Positions 16,390 through 24,170 are shown, numbered from the stretch's first letter. The stretch is DNA of 43,390 bases from Sphingomonadales bacterium (GCA_028869175.1 JAGWTB010000014.1:1-43390), one strand, 5' to 3'. The notes: generated by a model from the letters alone, not told the origin. A program made the numbers and translations.

Positions 16390-16409
16390 ATGGCCGCTTC
16401 GGCGGCCAT
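16390..16409 (-). terminator. 8-bp hairpin with 4-base loop after the Mor gene
   Basis: ATGGCCGC and GCGGCCAT pair exactly around a 4-base loop, just after the Mor stop. There is no clear T-run (AGTTTCC follows), so termination is uncertain. It may separate the middle transcript from the lysis operon. Confidence 0.45.
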
Positions 16410-16413
16410 GAAG

Positions 16414-16788
16414 TCAGAACAGGTCGAGCTGAGCCGGACTTGTGGCCTTTCGTGGCCGCTCTGGCAAGTCGTCTTCGCGGGCGAACAGCTTGGCCACACC
16501 GCTTTCAGTGATGCCCAGCCGGCGCGCGATGCGGGCGTTGGATAGCCCGGCGGCGCGGAAATGCAGTGCCCGGTCGCGCCGGGCCAGCGGCACCCGGATG
16601 GTCGCGGGCGCGAGCGCGCGGGACAGCTTGTCCGCCAGCTCGCGCCCCACGGCCTGCACGATGTCGTTCTCGTCGCGCATGGTATAGGCAATGTACTGCC
16701 GCGTTCCGCCCAGCTCCTGGCAGAACTGCACATAGCCCTCGCTGCCGAGCACTGCCTTGAGATGGATGGTGAGCTGGCCCTCGAACAT
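16414..16788 (-). CDS. mor: Mor transcription activator family protein
   Basis: 124 residues. The family pattern is visible: an acidic helical N-terminus with GYVQFCQELGGTRQYIA, then VGRELADKLSRALAP, then a C-terminal helix-turn-helix (GLSNARIARRLGITESGVAKLF, about 81-102). In Mu, Mor turns on the middle promoter, leading to late expression. Here it lies between the early genes and the lysis cassette, so the gap at 16306-16413 is its likely target. The start overlaps the previous stop (TGATG). Confidence 0.88.
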   Translation of the reverse strand: MFEGQLTIHLKAVLGSEGYVQFCQELGGTRQYIAYTMRDENDIVQAVGRELADKLSRALAPATIRVPLARRDRALHFRAAGLSNARIARRLGITESGVAKLFAREDDLPERPRKATSPAQLDLF

Positions 16789-17063
16789 CAGGCGTCCCGA
16801 TCTGCCCCGTCACGCTGGTGATCCAGCGCACGGGCATGGCTGCCGCGCCCGCTCTCGGGCAGCACGGTCACCAGCAGCCCTTCGCGCACGACATAGACCA
16901 GCCCGTCTGCCAGGATCAGATAGTGCCCCGATTGCAGCATCTCCGCTGCGGCTGCGGCGTGCCCCAGCGAGGAAGCCAGTGAGTCCTTCAACGCCGCAAT
17001 GTCCAGCGCGCCGGTGCGTTCCAGCCAGCGCACCAGCGCGTGATCGGTGATGCCGATGGTCAC
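16788..17063 (-). CDS. Small phage protein of unknown function
   Basis: 91 residues: ITDHALVRWLERTGALDIAAL at the start, then an Ala-rich helix, then alternating strands (HYLILADGLVYVVREGLLVTVLPE). The HAxxRWLER start and the final strands recur in small phage and toxin-like proteins, but I cannot name a family. It is coupled to both neighbours by overlaps, in the early-to-middle block beside Mor. Confidence 0.68.
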   Translation of the reverse strand: MTIGITDHALVRWLERTGALDIAALKDSLASSLGHAAAAAEMLQSGHYLILADGLVYVVREGLLVTVLPESGRGSHARALDHQRDGADRDA

Positions 17064-17272
17064 TTCGCCGCCCCCGTCATCGCGTCCAGATCGGCAAAGG
17101 CGCGCTCGATCTCCGCGCGCTTGTCCAGGATCAGCATGGCCAGCCCGCCCGTGATCCCGCTGTCGGCGGTTGTCCGGCCCAGCGCCGCCGCCAGATCGGA
17201 CAGCACGGCGGCTTCGGGGCTGGCATAGACCTCGCCCGCGTTGTCGGCGAATGCCGGTGCAACATTAGCCAT
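17060..17272 (-). CDS. Small phage protein of unknown function
   Basis: 70 residues from ATG 17272, chosen for GGAGG 6 bases upstream; the longer frame would overlap the gp16-like gene fully. Mostly helical (AAVLSDLAAALGR, then GLAMLILDKRAEIERAFADLDAM), acidic and soluble. No family is recognised. It overlaps the gp16-like gene by 8 bases. Confidence 0.65.
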   Translation of the reverse strand: MANVAPAFADNAGEVYASPEAAVLSDLAAALGRTTADSGITGGLAMLILDKRAEIERAFADLDAMTGAAK

Positions 17273-17978
17273 GCGCGCCTCCTGCATCACGCAGCTTCTT
17301 CCCCAGCGCCTGCGCCAGCCGGCCATAGTCTTCGGGCGTCCAGGCGCGTTCGCGGGCGTTCTCGATCCCGCACAGCCGCCACATGGCATCGTGCAGGCCC
17401 CAGTCGGCGGGCGCTTCGCCCACGTCCTTCAGCTTGCCCAGGATCGCGTTGCACAGCGATGATTGCAGCTCGATTGGTCCCAGCGGCTTCTGGGTCATGA
17501 TCGAATGCATCCGCCAGCCAGCGCGCCGGCCCATGTCCTTCAGCGCTTCGATCAGGCGGTGCGCCTCGCTCTGCTTCGCCCAGGCCAGCCGGTCGCACTT
17601 CAGCTGGCGCTTGGCGAAGGCTTCCAGCGCCTGTTCGGACGGGTTGTGGACGACGCCAAGGTGATAGAGCGATATCCACAGCGCCCGCGCCTTCAGCGCC
17701 ATGGGATGCCTCGCCGCGCTGCGCGATGGCAGCGGGTTGAAGCCCTTCGACTTCAGCCAGCTGATCACCTTGTCCAGTTCGGGCACGCTGCACTGGGTGG
17801 CAGACATCTTGCCGGTCAGGTCGAACAGGCCCTGCCGGTAATCGTCCTCGTCCATGGCAAGGTCTTTGCGCGCGATCGCGATCTTGGCCATCATCGACCG
17901 GCGCGCTGCCTGGGCGGCGTCGAACCGCGCCGGGCGCGCCGGGGCAGTGGTGGAACGGGCGGCGTTAGAAGTGGTCAT
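17265..17978 (-). CDS. gp16-like regulatory protein (DUF1018)
   Basis: 237 residues from ATG 17978 (AGGAGG upstream). The gp16 pattern is clear: AKIAIARKDLAMDEDDYRQGL, LTGKMSATQCSVPELDKVISWLKSKGF, and a second part with WISLYHLGVVHNPSEQALEAFAKRQ. DUF1018 proteins are found in the early-to-middle region of Mu-like phages, with Mu gp16 as prototype. The molecular role is not known. It overlaps the DnaA-like gene by 14 bases. Confidence 0.85.
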   Translation of the reverse strand: MTTSNAARSTTAPARPARFDAAQAARRSMMAKIAIARKDLAMDEDDYRQGLFDLTGKMSATQCSVPELDKVISWLKSKGFNPLPSRSAARHPMALKARALWISLYHLGVVHNPSEQALEAFAKRQLKCDRLAWAKQSEAHRLIEALKDMGRRAGWRMHSIMTQKPLGPIELQSSLCNAILGKLKDVGEAPADWGLHDAMWRLCGIENARERAWTPEDYGRLAQALGKKLRDAGGAHG

Positions 17979-18375
17979 CGCTGGCCTCCTGTGCAGTAAG
18001 CAGATCAACCACCTCGCGGCACTGCGCCGCGAACACCGGATCGCGCAGGCGAAGCGAAATCGCCTTCTGGTGCAGGTTGATGATCGTCGAATGATGCCGC
18101 TCGCCCAGCAGCCTGCCGATTGCCGGGTAGGACAGCTGGTTGCCGAGCGAGCGCAGCGCCCAGACGACCAGCGCCCGCGCGCGGGTGATCCGCTCGGTCC
18201 GGCCCGGCCCGCGCAGGCCTGCCTCGGTCACATCGAAGTGCCGCGCCGCCACGCCGAAGGCGATCCCGTCAACCTCCTGACTGCGGGGCAGCGGACGATG
18301 GCAGCAAGGGCACACCTTCACCTCCAGCGGCGCGCGGGCCTGTTCGGCCTCCCGCCAGAATGCCTGCGCGCCCAT
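17965..18375 (-). CDS. Stand-alone DnaA domain IV-like DNA-binding protein with zinc-ribbon-like motif
   Basis: 136 residues from ATG 18375 (TGATG overlap with the small membrane gene). A CPCC motif (22-25) near the start may bind metal. Residues about 63-108 look like the DnaA C-terminal helix-turn-helix: RARALVVWALRSLGNQLSYPAIGRLL followed by GERHHSTIIN, the counterpart of the DnaA signature that contacts the DnaA box. There is no AAA+ domain. By inference it could bind DnaA boxes and influence host or phage initiation. It sits directly behind MuB. Confidence 0.75.
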   Translation of the reverse strand: MGAQAFWREAEQARAPLEVKVCPCCHRPLPRSQEVDGIAFGVAARHFDVTEAGLRGPGRTERITRARALVVWALRSLGNQLSYPAIGRLLGERHHSTIINLHQKAISLRLRDPVFAAQCREVVDLLTAQEASDDHF

Positions 18376-18530
18376 CACAGCCACCCCGCCGCGATAGCCA
18401 GCGCCACCAAATTCACCGCCAGCACTGCGCAGGCGGCGATGCCCAGCAGGCAGTCGGCCAGCTGCTGGCGCGGCGTGCGGCCGAACTCGGCCTGGTACGC
18501 GGCCGTAAACCGCTGCAGCCCGGCGATCAT
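18375..18530 (-). CDS. Small single-span membrane protein between MuB and the DnaA-like gene
   Basis: A 51-residue ORF. The amphipathic N-terminus (AGLQRFTAAYQAEFGRTPRQQ) is followed by one hydrophobic helix (LADCLLGIAACAVLAVNLVA, about 24-43) reaching almost to the C-terminus. ATG 18530 overlaps the MuB stop as ATGA and its TGA overlaps the next ATG, so it is embedded in a coupled string. No family is recognised. Confidence 0.65.
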   Translation of the reverse strand: MIAGLQRFTAAYQAEFGRTPRQQLADCLLGIAACAVLAVNLVALAIAAGWL

Positions 18531-19534
18531 GACGCCACCGCCCGCGTGCTCAGCTGCGCCCAGGCGTCCTGCAGATGCGCCAGCGCCAGCGGCTCGCCGT
18601 TGGCCGAAGCGATCATATAAGCCAGCTCCAGCGCATGGGTGCCATTGCGCAGACCGCCCGGCTTCGAACAGATGCGGTCACGCAGGAACGCGATCGTCGC
18701 CTCGTCGTGAACCTTCCACGCCTCGGCCAGCGGTTCGATGTCGCCGTTCAGCGGCAGGTTGCGCAGCATCTTCAGGCTGACCCGGCTGTAGAGCTGGGCG
18801 AAGGCATCGCTCCGGCTGCCGCCTTCAAGCCGCTGCATGACCGAGATATTGCCCAGCAGGGCGATGCCCAGGCCAACGGCATCATGCCACGAACGGATTT
18901 CCTCAATCGCCTTCTGGCTCAGGTGCTGGGCCTCGTCGATGATCAGCAGCGGCGTCGCCAGCTGCTCCACCCGCTCGCGCACCCGGCGCGATAGCTTCTG
19001 CGGCGTACCGACCGCGTTCTTGTCGCCCAGCGATTCCAGCACCTCGATCTGCATGGTGTTCACACCGGCAGACGAAGGCGTCATCGTCGCCAGGAACACG
19101 TTGGCATAGCAGGCGCGGAAGTTCTTCGCAGACATCGTCTTGCCCAGGCCCGGCCCAAGCGCCGCGACGGTCAGCTTGCCGCGCTGGCTCCACTTCAGCA
19201 GCTGCTCCAGATTGCGGCTCGTCTCGGTCTCGAAAAAGCCGGGCCGCACCGGTGCGGCAACGTCGATCGATGCCTGCGCCGCCTGCATCTGGCGGAACCG
19301 CGCGATGCCATCGGCGATCTTGCGGTTGCCACCCGCATAGGGTCCGCCGTTGTACTTGCCGGTGGCAAAGGTGCTGACCGTGCCCTGCGGCACGCCCAGA
19401 CGCTTGGCCACCTGCGCCCATGATCCCAGCTGGCGGTGGTAGTCGATCAGCCAGTTGCGCTGCTCGTTGATCACCGCGAAGTCTTCCTCGCTGGCAGCCG
19501 TCATTGTGGGGGTATCGGCGGGATTGTCTGTCAT
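18527..19534 (-). CDS. MuB-like AAA+ ATPase (transposition target selector)
   Basis: 335 residues from ATG 19534 (AAAGGA upstream). The N-terminal helix-turn-helix (about 36-60, SWAQVAKRLGVPQGTVSTFA) is followed by the ATPase: Walker A GPGLGKT (127-133), Walker B LLIIDEAQ (196-203) and a sensor segment ALLGN. A C-terminal helical domain follows. MuB-type proteins coat target DNA, stimulate the transposase and give target immunity. It lies 73 bases downstream of the transposase, as in Mu. Confidence 0.93.
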   Translation of the reverse strand: MTDNPADTPTMTAASEEDFAVINEQRNWLIDYHRQLGSWAQVAKRLGVPQGTVSTFATGKYNGGPYAGGNRKIADGIARFRQMQAAQASIDVAAPVRPGFFETETSRNLEQLLKWSQRGKLTVAALGPGLGKTMSAKNFRACYANVFLATMTPSSAGVNTMQIEVLESLGDKNAVGTPQKLSRRVRERVEQLATPLLIIDEAQHLSQKAIEEIRSWHDAVGLGIALLGNISVMQRLEGGSRSDAFAQLYSRVSLKMLRNLPLNGDIEPLAEAWKVHDEATIAFLRDRICSKPGGLRNGTHALELAYMIASANGEPLALAHLQDAWAQLSTRAVAS

Positions 19535-19607
19535 GCTACGTCCTTTGCGTTCTCTTCGTGGGGAACAGCGCGCGGGGCCTGTCGCCAAACCTGCCCCGCG
19601 CGCTTCT

Positions 19608-21623
19608 TCATTCCGGGTCCGGCAACAGCCGAAGGGCACCGAAAACTCTTGATTCCTGCGGTTCGCGCGGTGCTGCCTCCGGCGCATCGGCCAGCTTCAG
19701 CGCCGCTGCCGTCTGGCCGCGATGGCGCACCGGGCGGATCACCTTGGGCTCTGGCAATTCGGGCGCGGCCCCGCCGATCTCGCGCTGGATCACCGCCACT
19801 TCGGCAGCATCCAGCAGGCGGTGCGCTTCCACCAAGGCGCGCACCGCCTGCTTGTGATCGGCAGCCAGCTTGGCCGTGCGCTTCGCCCCGTCCACATCGG
19901 CAAAGCCGGCATCGGCCCACAGGTGCGCCTCGCCAAGATAGCGGTCATCCAGCCCGTAGACATGGACCGACTGGTGCAGCGCGTCGGGATCGAAACGGAC
20001 GATCACCCGCTCGCCGTGCAGGTCGCTGCAGAACGGCGCGTAATAGCGGTTGCCATACAGCCCAATCTCGCCGGTTTGCCGGTTCACCTTGATCGCGCTC
20101 GCCGTCAGCAGCGCCTTGCGCATCACTTCGGGGGTGGCCCGGCCAATCGGCGCGGTGGCGAAGCTCTCGGTAAACACCTCGTCGAAGCTGCGGCCCCGGC
20201 ACACCCCGCCGCGCCGACCGGTCAGCGCGTTGTGCAGGTTGATCATGCGGCCCACTTCGTCGGCGAATTCCGCCCATGGCACCGCGCGCTTGCCGTAGTT
20301 GTCCGGCTTGTTGACCGTGTTGTTACCGGTATAGGCCCCGTCGCACAGCGCCCCCTTGGAAACGAAATCGCACAGGCTGCGCCAGGCGCGTTCGATCGGC
20401 TTTGACTGGCCGCGATAGGGCAGCGTGAAATGCACCTTCACGCCCAGCCCAGTCAACAGGCCGCTCGGCTCTTCGGCGCTGATCTTGTAGCGATAGCGCG
20501 TGGCAGCCCCGCCGCTGATCCACTTGCTGGCAAAGGCCATGCCGTTGTCCAGGTAGACTTCCAGCGGCACCCCGAAATTGGCGAACAGGTCGGAAAACAC
20601 CAGCCGGGTCATGCCCGCCGATTCCGTGCTGCCGATCCGCCAGGCCAGCAGCTTGCGGCTGTGCACGTCCTGGATGCCGATCAGGATCGGCCGCACCGGC
20701 TTGCCGCCTTCGGGCGGCGTCACGAACACGTCAAAGCGGTGGCCGTCCATGTTGACCAGCTGCAGCGCGTGCAGCTCGTCCACCGTGCGGCGGATCGCCG
20801 GCAGGGACCGGCGCAGCGCTTCGCTGCCCTTGCGCGCCAGCAGCCGCGCCGCCTGCGGCACTTCCTGTTCAAACCGGCGCTTGAAGGCCTTCTCGGAAGG
20901 CACTGAGAGGCCTCTTGCCTCGGCCAGCGCCGCCGCCTTGGCATAGCAGACCGAAAGCGGCGGTTCGGACAACCGCATGTAGTCCGATTTGAACACTTCC
21001 CAGATCGCCGGATCGATGTCCGCCGCCTTGCCCCCGCCGACAAAGCGCGGCGCGATCGCGGGCAGCCGGTCGTGGTAGGCAACCCCGTCGATCAGCGATA
21101 GCCAGGCGTACAGCGTCGATGCGCCTGTGCCGTGCCGCTTGCTCACCTGGGCAACCGCTGCGGTCCGGGTCATCCCCGCCGATTCCAGCAGTTCGATTTC
21201 CGCGATCAGGGCCATGCGCTCTTCGGCCTTGGCCTTGGTCCGCGCGTTCTGCGCGTCATACCAGGCCCAGCGCCCGGCGCTCAGCGCCTCGGCCGATCCC
21301 AGACCGGCCACCGGCACTTCAGCGATCAGCCCGCGCGTCACCAGCGCCAGCCTGGCCGGCGCGGGCAACAGCGAAACATGGTATTCCACCCCGCCGCCAC
21401 GACCGCTGCGGCGGCGCGAAAGCGGCTCGCCATCGGCCCCGGCGCGCAGGTGCCAGCGTTCGTCCTTCGCGCGCCGGTTCAGGCTGCGCTTGTCGCCGGC
21501 CAGCCCGTCCAGCGCCAGCCCGGCCAGCTCGGCCGTGGTGAACCAGTCGCGCGCCGGGGCGGGTGCTTCGCCATCGGCCTCGTCGGGTGCAGGCGCATTC
21601 ATCTTGACCAGTCGAAGCGTCAC
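19608..21623 (-). CDS. MuA-like DDE transposase
   Basis: 671 residues, close to MuA (663). The N-terminal Mu-type DNA-binding domain is visible (WFTTAELAGLALDGLAGDKR, about 27-46). The catalytic core carries Asp293 (NMDGHRFD), Asp359 (YLDNGMAF) and Glu411 (KPIERAWR); the spacings of 66 and 52 are near those of MuA (67 and 56). A beta-barrel Mu-transpos_C domain follows (about 510-570). It catalyses strand transfer for integration and replicative transposition. ATG 21623 overlaps the preceding stop (ATGA). All three catalytic residues are present. Confidence 0.95.
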   Translation of the reverse strand: MTLRLVKMNAPAPDEADGEAPAPARDWFTTAELAGLALDGLAGDKRSLNRRAKDERWHLRAGADGEPLSRRRSGRGGGVEYHVSLLPAPARLALVTRGLIAEVPVAGLGSAEALSAGRWAWYDAQNARTKAKAEERMALIAEIELLESAGMTRTAAVAQVSKRHGTGASTLYAWLSLIDGVAYHDRLPAIAPRFVGGGKAADIDPAIWEVFKSDYMRLSEPPLSVCYAKAAALAEARGLSVPSEKAFKRRFEQEVPQAARLLARKGSEALRRSLPAIRRTVDELHALQLVNMDGHRFDVFVTPPEGGKPVRPILIGIQDVHSRKLLAWRIGSTESAGMTRLVFSDLFANFGVPLEVYLDNGMAFASKWISGGAATRYRYKISAEEPSGLLTGLGVKVHFTLPYRGQSKPIERAWRSLCDFVSKGALCDGAYTGNNTVNKPDNYGKRAVPWAEFADEVGRMINLHNALTGRRGGVCRGRSFDEVFTESFATAPIGRATPEVMRKALLTASAIKVNRQTGEIGLYGNRYYAPFCSDLHGERVIVRFDPDALHQSVHVYGLDDRYLGEAHLWADAGFADVDGAKRTAKLAADHKQAVRALVEAHRLLDAAEVAVIQREIGGAAPELPEPKVIRPVRHRGQTAAALKLADAPEAAPREPQESRVFGALRLLPDPE

Positions 21624-22078
21624 GCTTGCATCCCCCTGCGAATTAACGGTGCCCGGGCTTTCAGAGCTTTGCGCTCTTCCGCCAGCCGGGCCATTTCGGT
21701 GTCGATCTGGCCCATCCGGGCCGTCAGGATTTCTTCGCCAACCAGCACCGCCGCGCCGATCTCGCGCATCAGGCGATCAAGCACGTCGTGGCGGTGCGTC
21801 ACGGCAACCAGCGCGAGGAATCGCGACATGGGCACCTTGTGGCCGTCGCGTGCCGGGCTGGAGTAGGCATCCAGCATCGGGCGGGTGACCTCGTCGTCGA
21901 GCAGGACAGAAACTTCCGCCGCCAGAATCTCACGCGGGCGGGAATCGCTGTTCAGGATCGTGCCGACCGCGCGGCAGATGCGCTGCTCCAGCCCGGCCAG
22001 CGCCGCCGCCTCGCGCGCCGGCTGCGGCGCGGCGAAGTCAAAGCCGAACTGGTCGGGATGGCTCTTGGCCTTAACCAT
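21620..22078 (-). CDS. Early phage protein preceding the transposase, unknown function
   Basis: 152 residues, starting MVKAKSHPDQFGFDF and then mainly helical: LEQRICRAVGTILNSDSRPREILAAEVS, and a C-terminal coiled coil (MARLAEERKALKARAP). No catalytic motif is visible. The DQFGFDF start and position just before gene A look conserved for this type of phage, but I cannot name a family. It overlaps genes on both sides. Confidence 0.65.
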   Translation of the reverse strand: MVKAKSHPDQFGFDFAAPQPAREAAALAGLEQRICRAVGTILNSDSRPREILAAEVSVLLDDEVTRPMLDAYSSPARDGHKVPMSRFLALVAVTHRHDVLDRLMREIGAAVLVGEEILTARMGQIDTEMARLAEERKALKARAPLIRRGMQA

Positions 22079-22271
22079 GGGCGCACCGTGTCCTGCGCAC
22101 CGCTTCGCGCACGATGGCCGTTACCCATTCCTTGCCGTCGTCGTTCAGGCATTCCCATTCGCAGGCGGCAAAGGTCCGCAGGACGGGATCGCTTTCACAG
22201 ATCGATTGCGCCAGCAGGAAGGCCTCCTGCGGCGACATCGGATCGAGCGGGAAGGTCAGGACGTCAGCCAT
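22071..22271 (-). CDS. Small early phage protein
   Basis: 66 residues: LTFPLDPMSPQEAFLLAQSI, then LRTFAACEWECLNDDGKEWV and a basic end REAVRRTRCAHG. Acidic overall, three cysteines, no family recognised. It overlaps both neighbours by 8 bases within the coupled early string. Confidence 0.6.
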   Translation of the reverse strand: MADVLTFPLDPMSPQEAFLLAQSICESDPVLRTFAACEWECLNDDGKEWVTAIVREAVRRTRCAHG

Positions 22272-22404
22272 CGATCAGCCGATCCGGCCACGCGATGGTG
22301 AACTCGAACATCAGCCCCAGCCAGCGGACCTGCAGGGTCTTGCCTTCCCACTCGCCGTCTTCCTCGGCGCAGCAGGTGCCGTAAATCTGGAAGCGCGGAA
22401 TCAT
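22264..22404 (-). CDS. Very small early phage protein
   Basis: A 46-residue ORF starting MIPRFQIYGTCCAEEDGEW, with a strand-rich middle (KTLQVRWLGLMFEFTIAW). ATG 22404 overlaps the preceding stop as ATGA, and its end overlaps the next gene by 8 bases. It fills what would otherwise be a gap. No family is recognised. Confidence 0.55.
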   Translation of the reverse strand: MIPRFQIYGTCCAEEDGEWEGKTLQVRWLGLMFEFTIAWPDRLIDG

Positions 22405-22634
22405 GCCGCCACCCCGCCAAATTGCCGGTTGCAGCTCCACCGCACGCGCGGGGCGCTGGGATCGCTGGGGGCTTCGGCGCGCAGCAGCTGGCCGATCATG
22501 GCGCTGACATGCGCATTGCCCGCCTCGGTCAGCCGTCCGTCGTCGGCCCCGATCAGCCCGCGGGCGACCAGATCGGCGCGCATGGCGTCGAACGCGGTGC
22601 GCTCTGCCTCGGTGCGGTGCAGGATCGCGGTCAC
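22401..22634 (-). CDS. Small early phage protein, possible winged-helix
   Basis: 77 residues: TEAERTAFDAMRADLVARGLIGADDGRLTEAGNAHVSAMI in two adjoining segments, reading like a helix plus wing with LTEAGNAHV as the final strand/helix. Coupled on both sides by 4-base overlaps. DNA binding is suggested only by the pattern. Confidence 0.6.
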   Translation of the reverse strand: MTAILHRTEAERTAFDAMRADLVARGLIGADDGRLTEAGNAHVSAMIGQLLRAEAPSDPSAPRVRWSCNRQFGGVAA

Positions 22635-23713
22635 GGGCGCATCACCCCGGTGCCAGCCAGCTTCAGGCTGACGGATGCGCCTGGCCGGCGCTTGGCGACA
22701 AATGCCTGCGCCTCGGCCCGGTCCATCGGCTCGGGCAGGTCAACATGGCGCGGCTGATCCTCGCAGGGCAGGAAATGGTCGCAGCCCTTCCATCCCGGAA
22801 TGCCGCAGCGCGGGCATTCCTCCCGGCTCGGCGCGGGGTGCAGCGGCACCGGTACGCTTGTGGACTTCGTCGGGCCGCTGGCACGATGCGCCGCCGCCAC
22901 CCGCGCCCAATCGACCTTCGTCAATTCCGGCTTCGCCAGCTTCTCCGCTGCATCGCGGATCAGCGCGCGGCGTGCCTTGTTCGGCACCGGCAGCACCGCC
23001 ACCGGCTCAACAAAGCCGATCTCGTCGATAACGATAGTGCCGCGCTTGCCCTTGACCGGGCGCGGCATCCGCGCGGGGCGGGCCTCTGGCTCAAACATGT
23101 CGTACCCCCCCCCAATCGCGGTGTTTCCGCGCGCCTGCGCGGCCTGAGCCTCGGCAAGGCACAGCTGCTCTTCCTGCAGCGCTTCCACCTCGGGCAGGCT
23201 CTCGGGCAGCAGCTCGGGCGCGGGCGGTTCGGGGCGATCCAGATCGGGGTCCGCATGATCGGGCAGCGGGGCATCCGGCCAGTCCTCCAGCGCCGCCGGG
23301 GCGGCCATCTGGAGAACTGGCGCGGGCGCTTCCGCCGGTGCGACCCGTGCGGGCTCGTCGCCGCCGTCCGTCGTCGCGGATGGCGTTTCGACCTGGTTGG
23401 CCGGGGCGGGAGTCGAACCCGCACGAGGAATGCATTCCCCCGATGATACCGAGGGCGCGCTTTCCCTCGACAGAGCATCGCTCCCCATTGAGGGGCGCGC
23501 TTCCTTGCGCCTCCCGGCCTTGAGCTTCGGTTTGTCGTTCATATTCGCCGGGCGTGATCCGCGCGGGCAGTGGTCGACCAGCTTGATCGGCAGCACCGGG
23601 ATCAGCTTGACCGATACCGAGGCCGGCAGCGGCAGTGCCGGATCGGTCAGGCGGCGAACCGCCTTCGGCGTCAGCGCGAAGGGTGCGGGGCGAAGGGTGT
23701 GGCGTTGTGGCAT
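22631..23713 (-). CDS. Phage protein of unknown function with low-complexity middle, G9 tract and embedded tRNA-like sequence
   Basis: 360 residues from ATG 23713 (AGGGA upstream; the frame opens from 23737 but would overlap the previous gene). Residues 1-50 are basic and hydrophobic (ALTPKAVRRL, SVKLIPVLPIKL). The middle is Pro/Ala/Glu-rich and disordered. The end has KGKRGTIVIDEIGF and a Cys cluster CPRCGIPGWKGCDHFLPC that may bind metal. Two oddities lie inside: a tRNA-like element (23398-23519) and nine G in a row (23105-23113) encoding Gly-Gly-Gly. No family is recognised. The N-terminal part may owe its sequence to the RNA element. Confidence 0.6.
   Translation of the reverse strand: MPQRHTLRPAPFALTPKAVRRLTDPALPLPASVSVKLIPVLPIKLVDHCPRGSRPANMNDKPKLKAGRRKEARPSMGSDALSRESAPSVSSGECIPRAGSTPAPANQVETPSATTDGGDEPARVAPAEAPAPVLQMAAPAALEDWPDAPLPDHADPDLDRPEPPAPELLPESLPEVEALQEEQLCLAEAQAAQARGNTAIGGGYDMFEPEARPARMPRPVKGKRGTIVIDEIGFVEPVAVLPVPNKARRALIRDAAEKLAKPELTKVDWARVAAAHRASGPTKSTSVPVPLHPAPSREECPRCGIPGWKGCDHFLPCEDQPRHVDLPEPMDRAEAQAFVAKRRPGASVSLKLAGTGVMRP
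23105..23113 (-). repeat. Homopolymeric G9 tract inside a phage ORF
   Basis: Nine consecutive G on the coding strand, in the Gly run of IGGGYDMFE. Slippage by one base would move translation into a frame open to about 22960 or into one closing at about 23091. Such tracts can vary in length, or mark a sequencing uncertainty. Confidence 0.6.
23398..23519 (-). other. tRNA-like element with internal duplication
   Basis: On the reverse strand GGCCGGG (23519-23513) pairs with CCCGGCC (23405-23399) as a perfect 7-bp acceptor stem, with A at the discriminator position. Next to it is a perfect T-arm: GCGGG, loop TTCGACT, CCCGC (23422-23406). A D-arm-like GCGC/GCGC hairpin follows the 5' acceptor strand. 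The element is 122 nt, too long for a tRNA. However, the segment GGAA(A)GCGCGCCC occurs twice, 40 nt apart; removing one unit leaves about 82 nt with a 5-bp anticodon-like stem and a 7-base loop GTATCAT. There is no encoded CCA. It lies wholly within a protein ORF. Confidence 0.5.
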
Positions 23714-23718
23714 AGCGA

Positions 23719-23946
23719 TCAGTCCCTGTGCATCCACGGCGCATCCCAGTCCGCCGCGCGCGGCGCGGCCGGGGAAAGCGGTGCGTTCATCTTGGCGGCA
23801 AGCCGGTCGGCAGCGGCGCGGGCACGCTCGCGCGCCCTGATCCGCGCAATCTCGCGCTCGGCTTCGCGCGGGGTGCAGCCCAGCTCCTGCGCCAGCAGGA
23901 AGGCCTCCCGGTGCGCGCGGTACTTGTCGGCGAGCGAGGCGGGCAT
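23719..23946 (-). CDS. Small basic early phage protein
   Basis: 75 residues: ADKYRAHREAFLLAQELGCTPREAEREIARIR followed by Arg/Ala-rich helix and a flexible tail ending DWDAPWMHRD. The first half could form a small helix-turn-helix; this is inference only. Its start overlaps the previous stop by one base, and it ends 5 bases before the next start. Confidence 0.58.
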   Translation of the reverse strand: MPASLADKYRAHREAFLLAQELGCTPREAEREIARIRARERARAAADRLAAKMNAPLSPAAPRAADWDAPWMHRD

Positions 23947-24170
23947 CAGCGCACCCCCGCCTGAGTTTTGAGAAAGGCGGACCCTGCGCGGGTAATGTGC
24001 CAGATCACGGTTGAAGACAGCGATCCGGTAGTGGTGATTGGCTCGACCTGGCTGACGAGACCAGCACGCGCCAAGTCGCGCAGATTGTCATAATCCCAAC
24101 GCGCCACCATCAGCCGACCACTGCTCTCCATGCGCTTCAGCAGCTTGATATGCTTGGCCGTGAGGGACAT
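23946..24170 (-). CDS. Small winged-helix-like phage protein
   Basis: 74 residues from ATG 24170 (TGATG overlap; the longer frame has no ribosome site). Pattern: LTAKHIKLLKRMESSGRLMVARWDYDNLRDLARAGLVSQV split over 3-42, then SSTVIWHITRAGSAFLK. This is a typical helix-helix-wing layout ending in the ITxxG...L strand-helix of winged-helix proteins. It may be an early regulator. Confidence 0.62.
   Translation of the reverse strand: MSLTAKHIKLLKRMESSGRLMVARWDYDNLRDLARAGLVSQVEPITTTGSLSSTVIWHITRAGSAFLKTQAGVR

Noticed and set aside
23398..23519. Functional tRNA or tmRNA gene
   Set aside because: At 122 nt it is too long for a tRNA, too short for tmRNA, and lacks CCA and a standard anticodon arm in the uninterrupted form; kept only as a tRNA-like element.
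23714..23737. Upstream extension of the 22631-23713 ORF
   Set aside because: It would overlap the previous gene by 19 bases without a ribosome site; ATG 23713 has AGGGA upstream.
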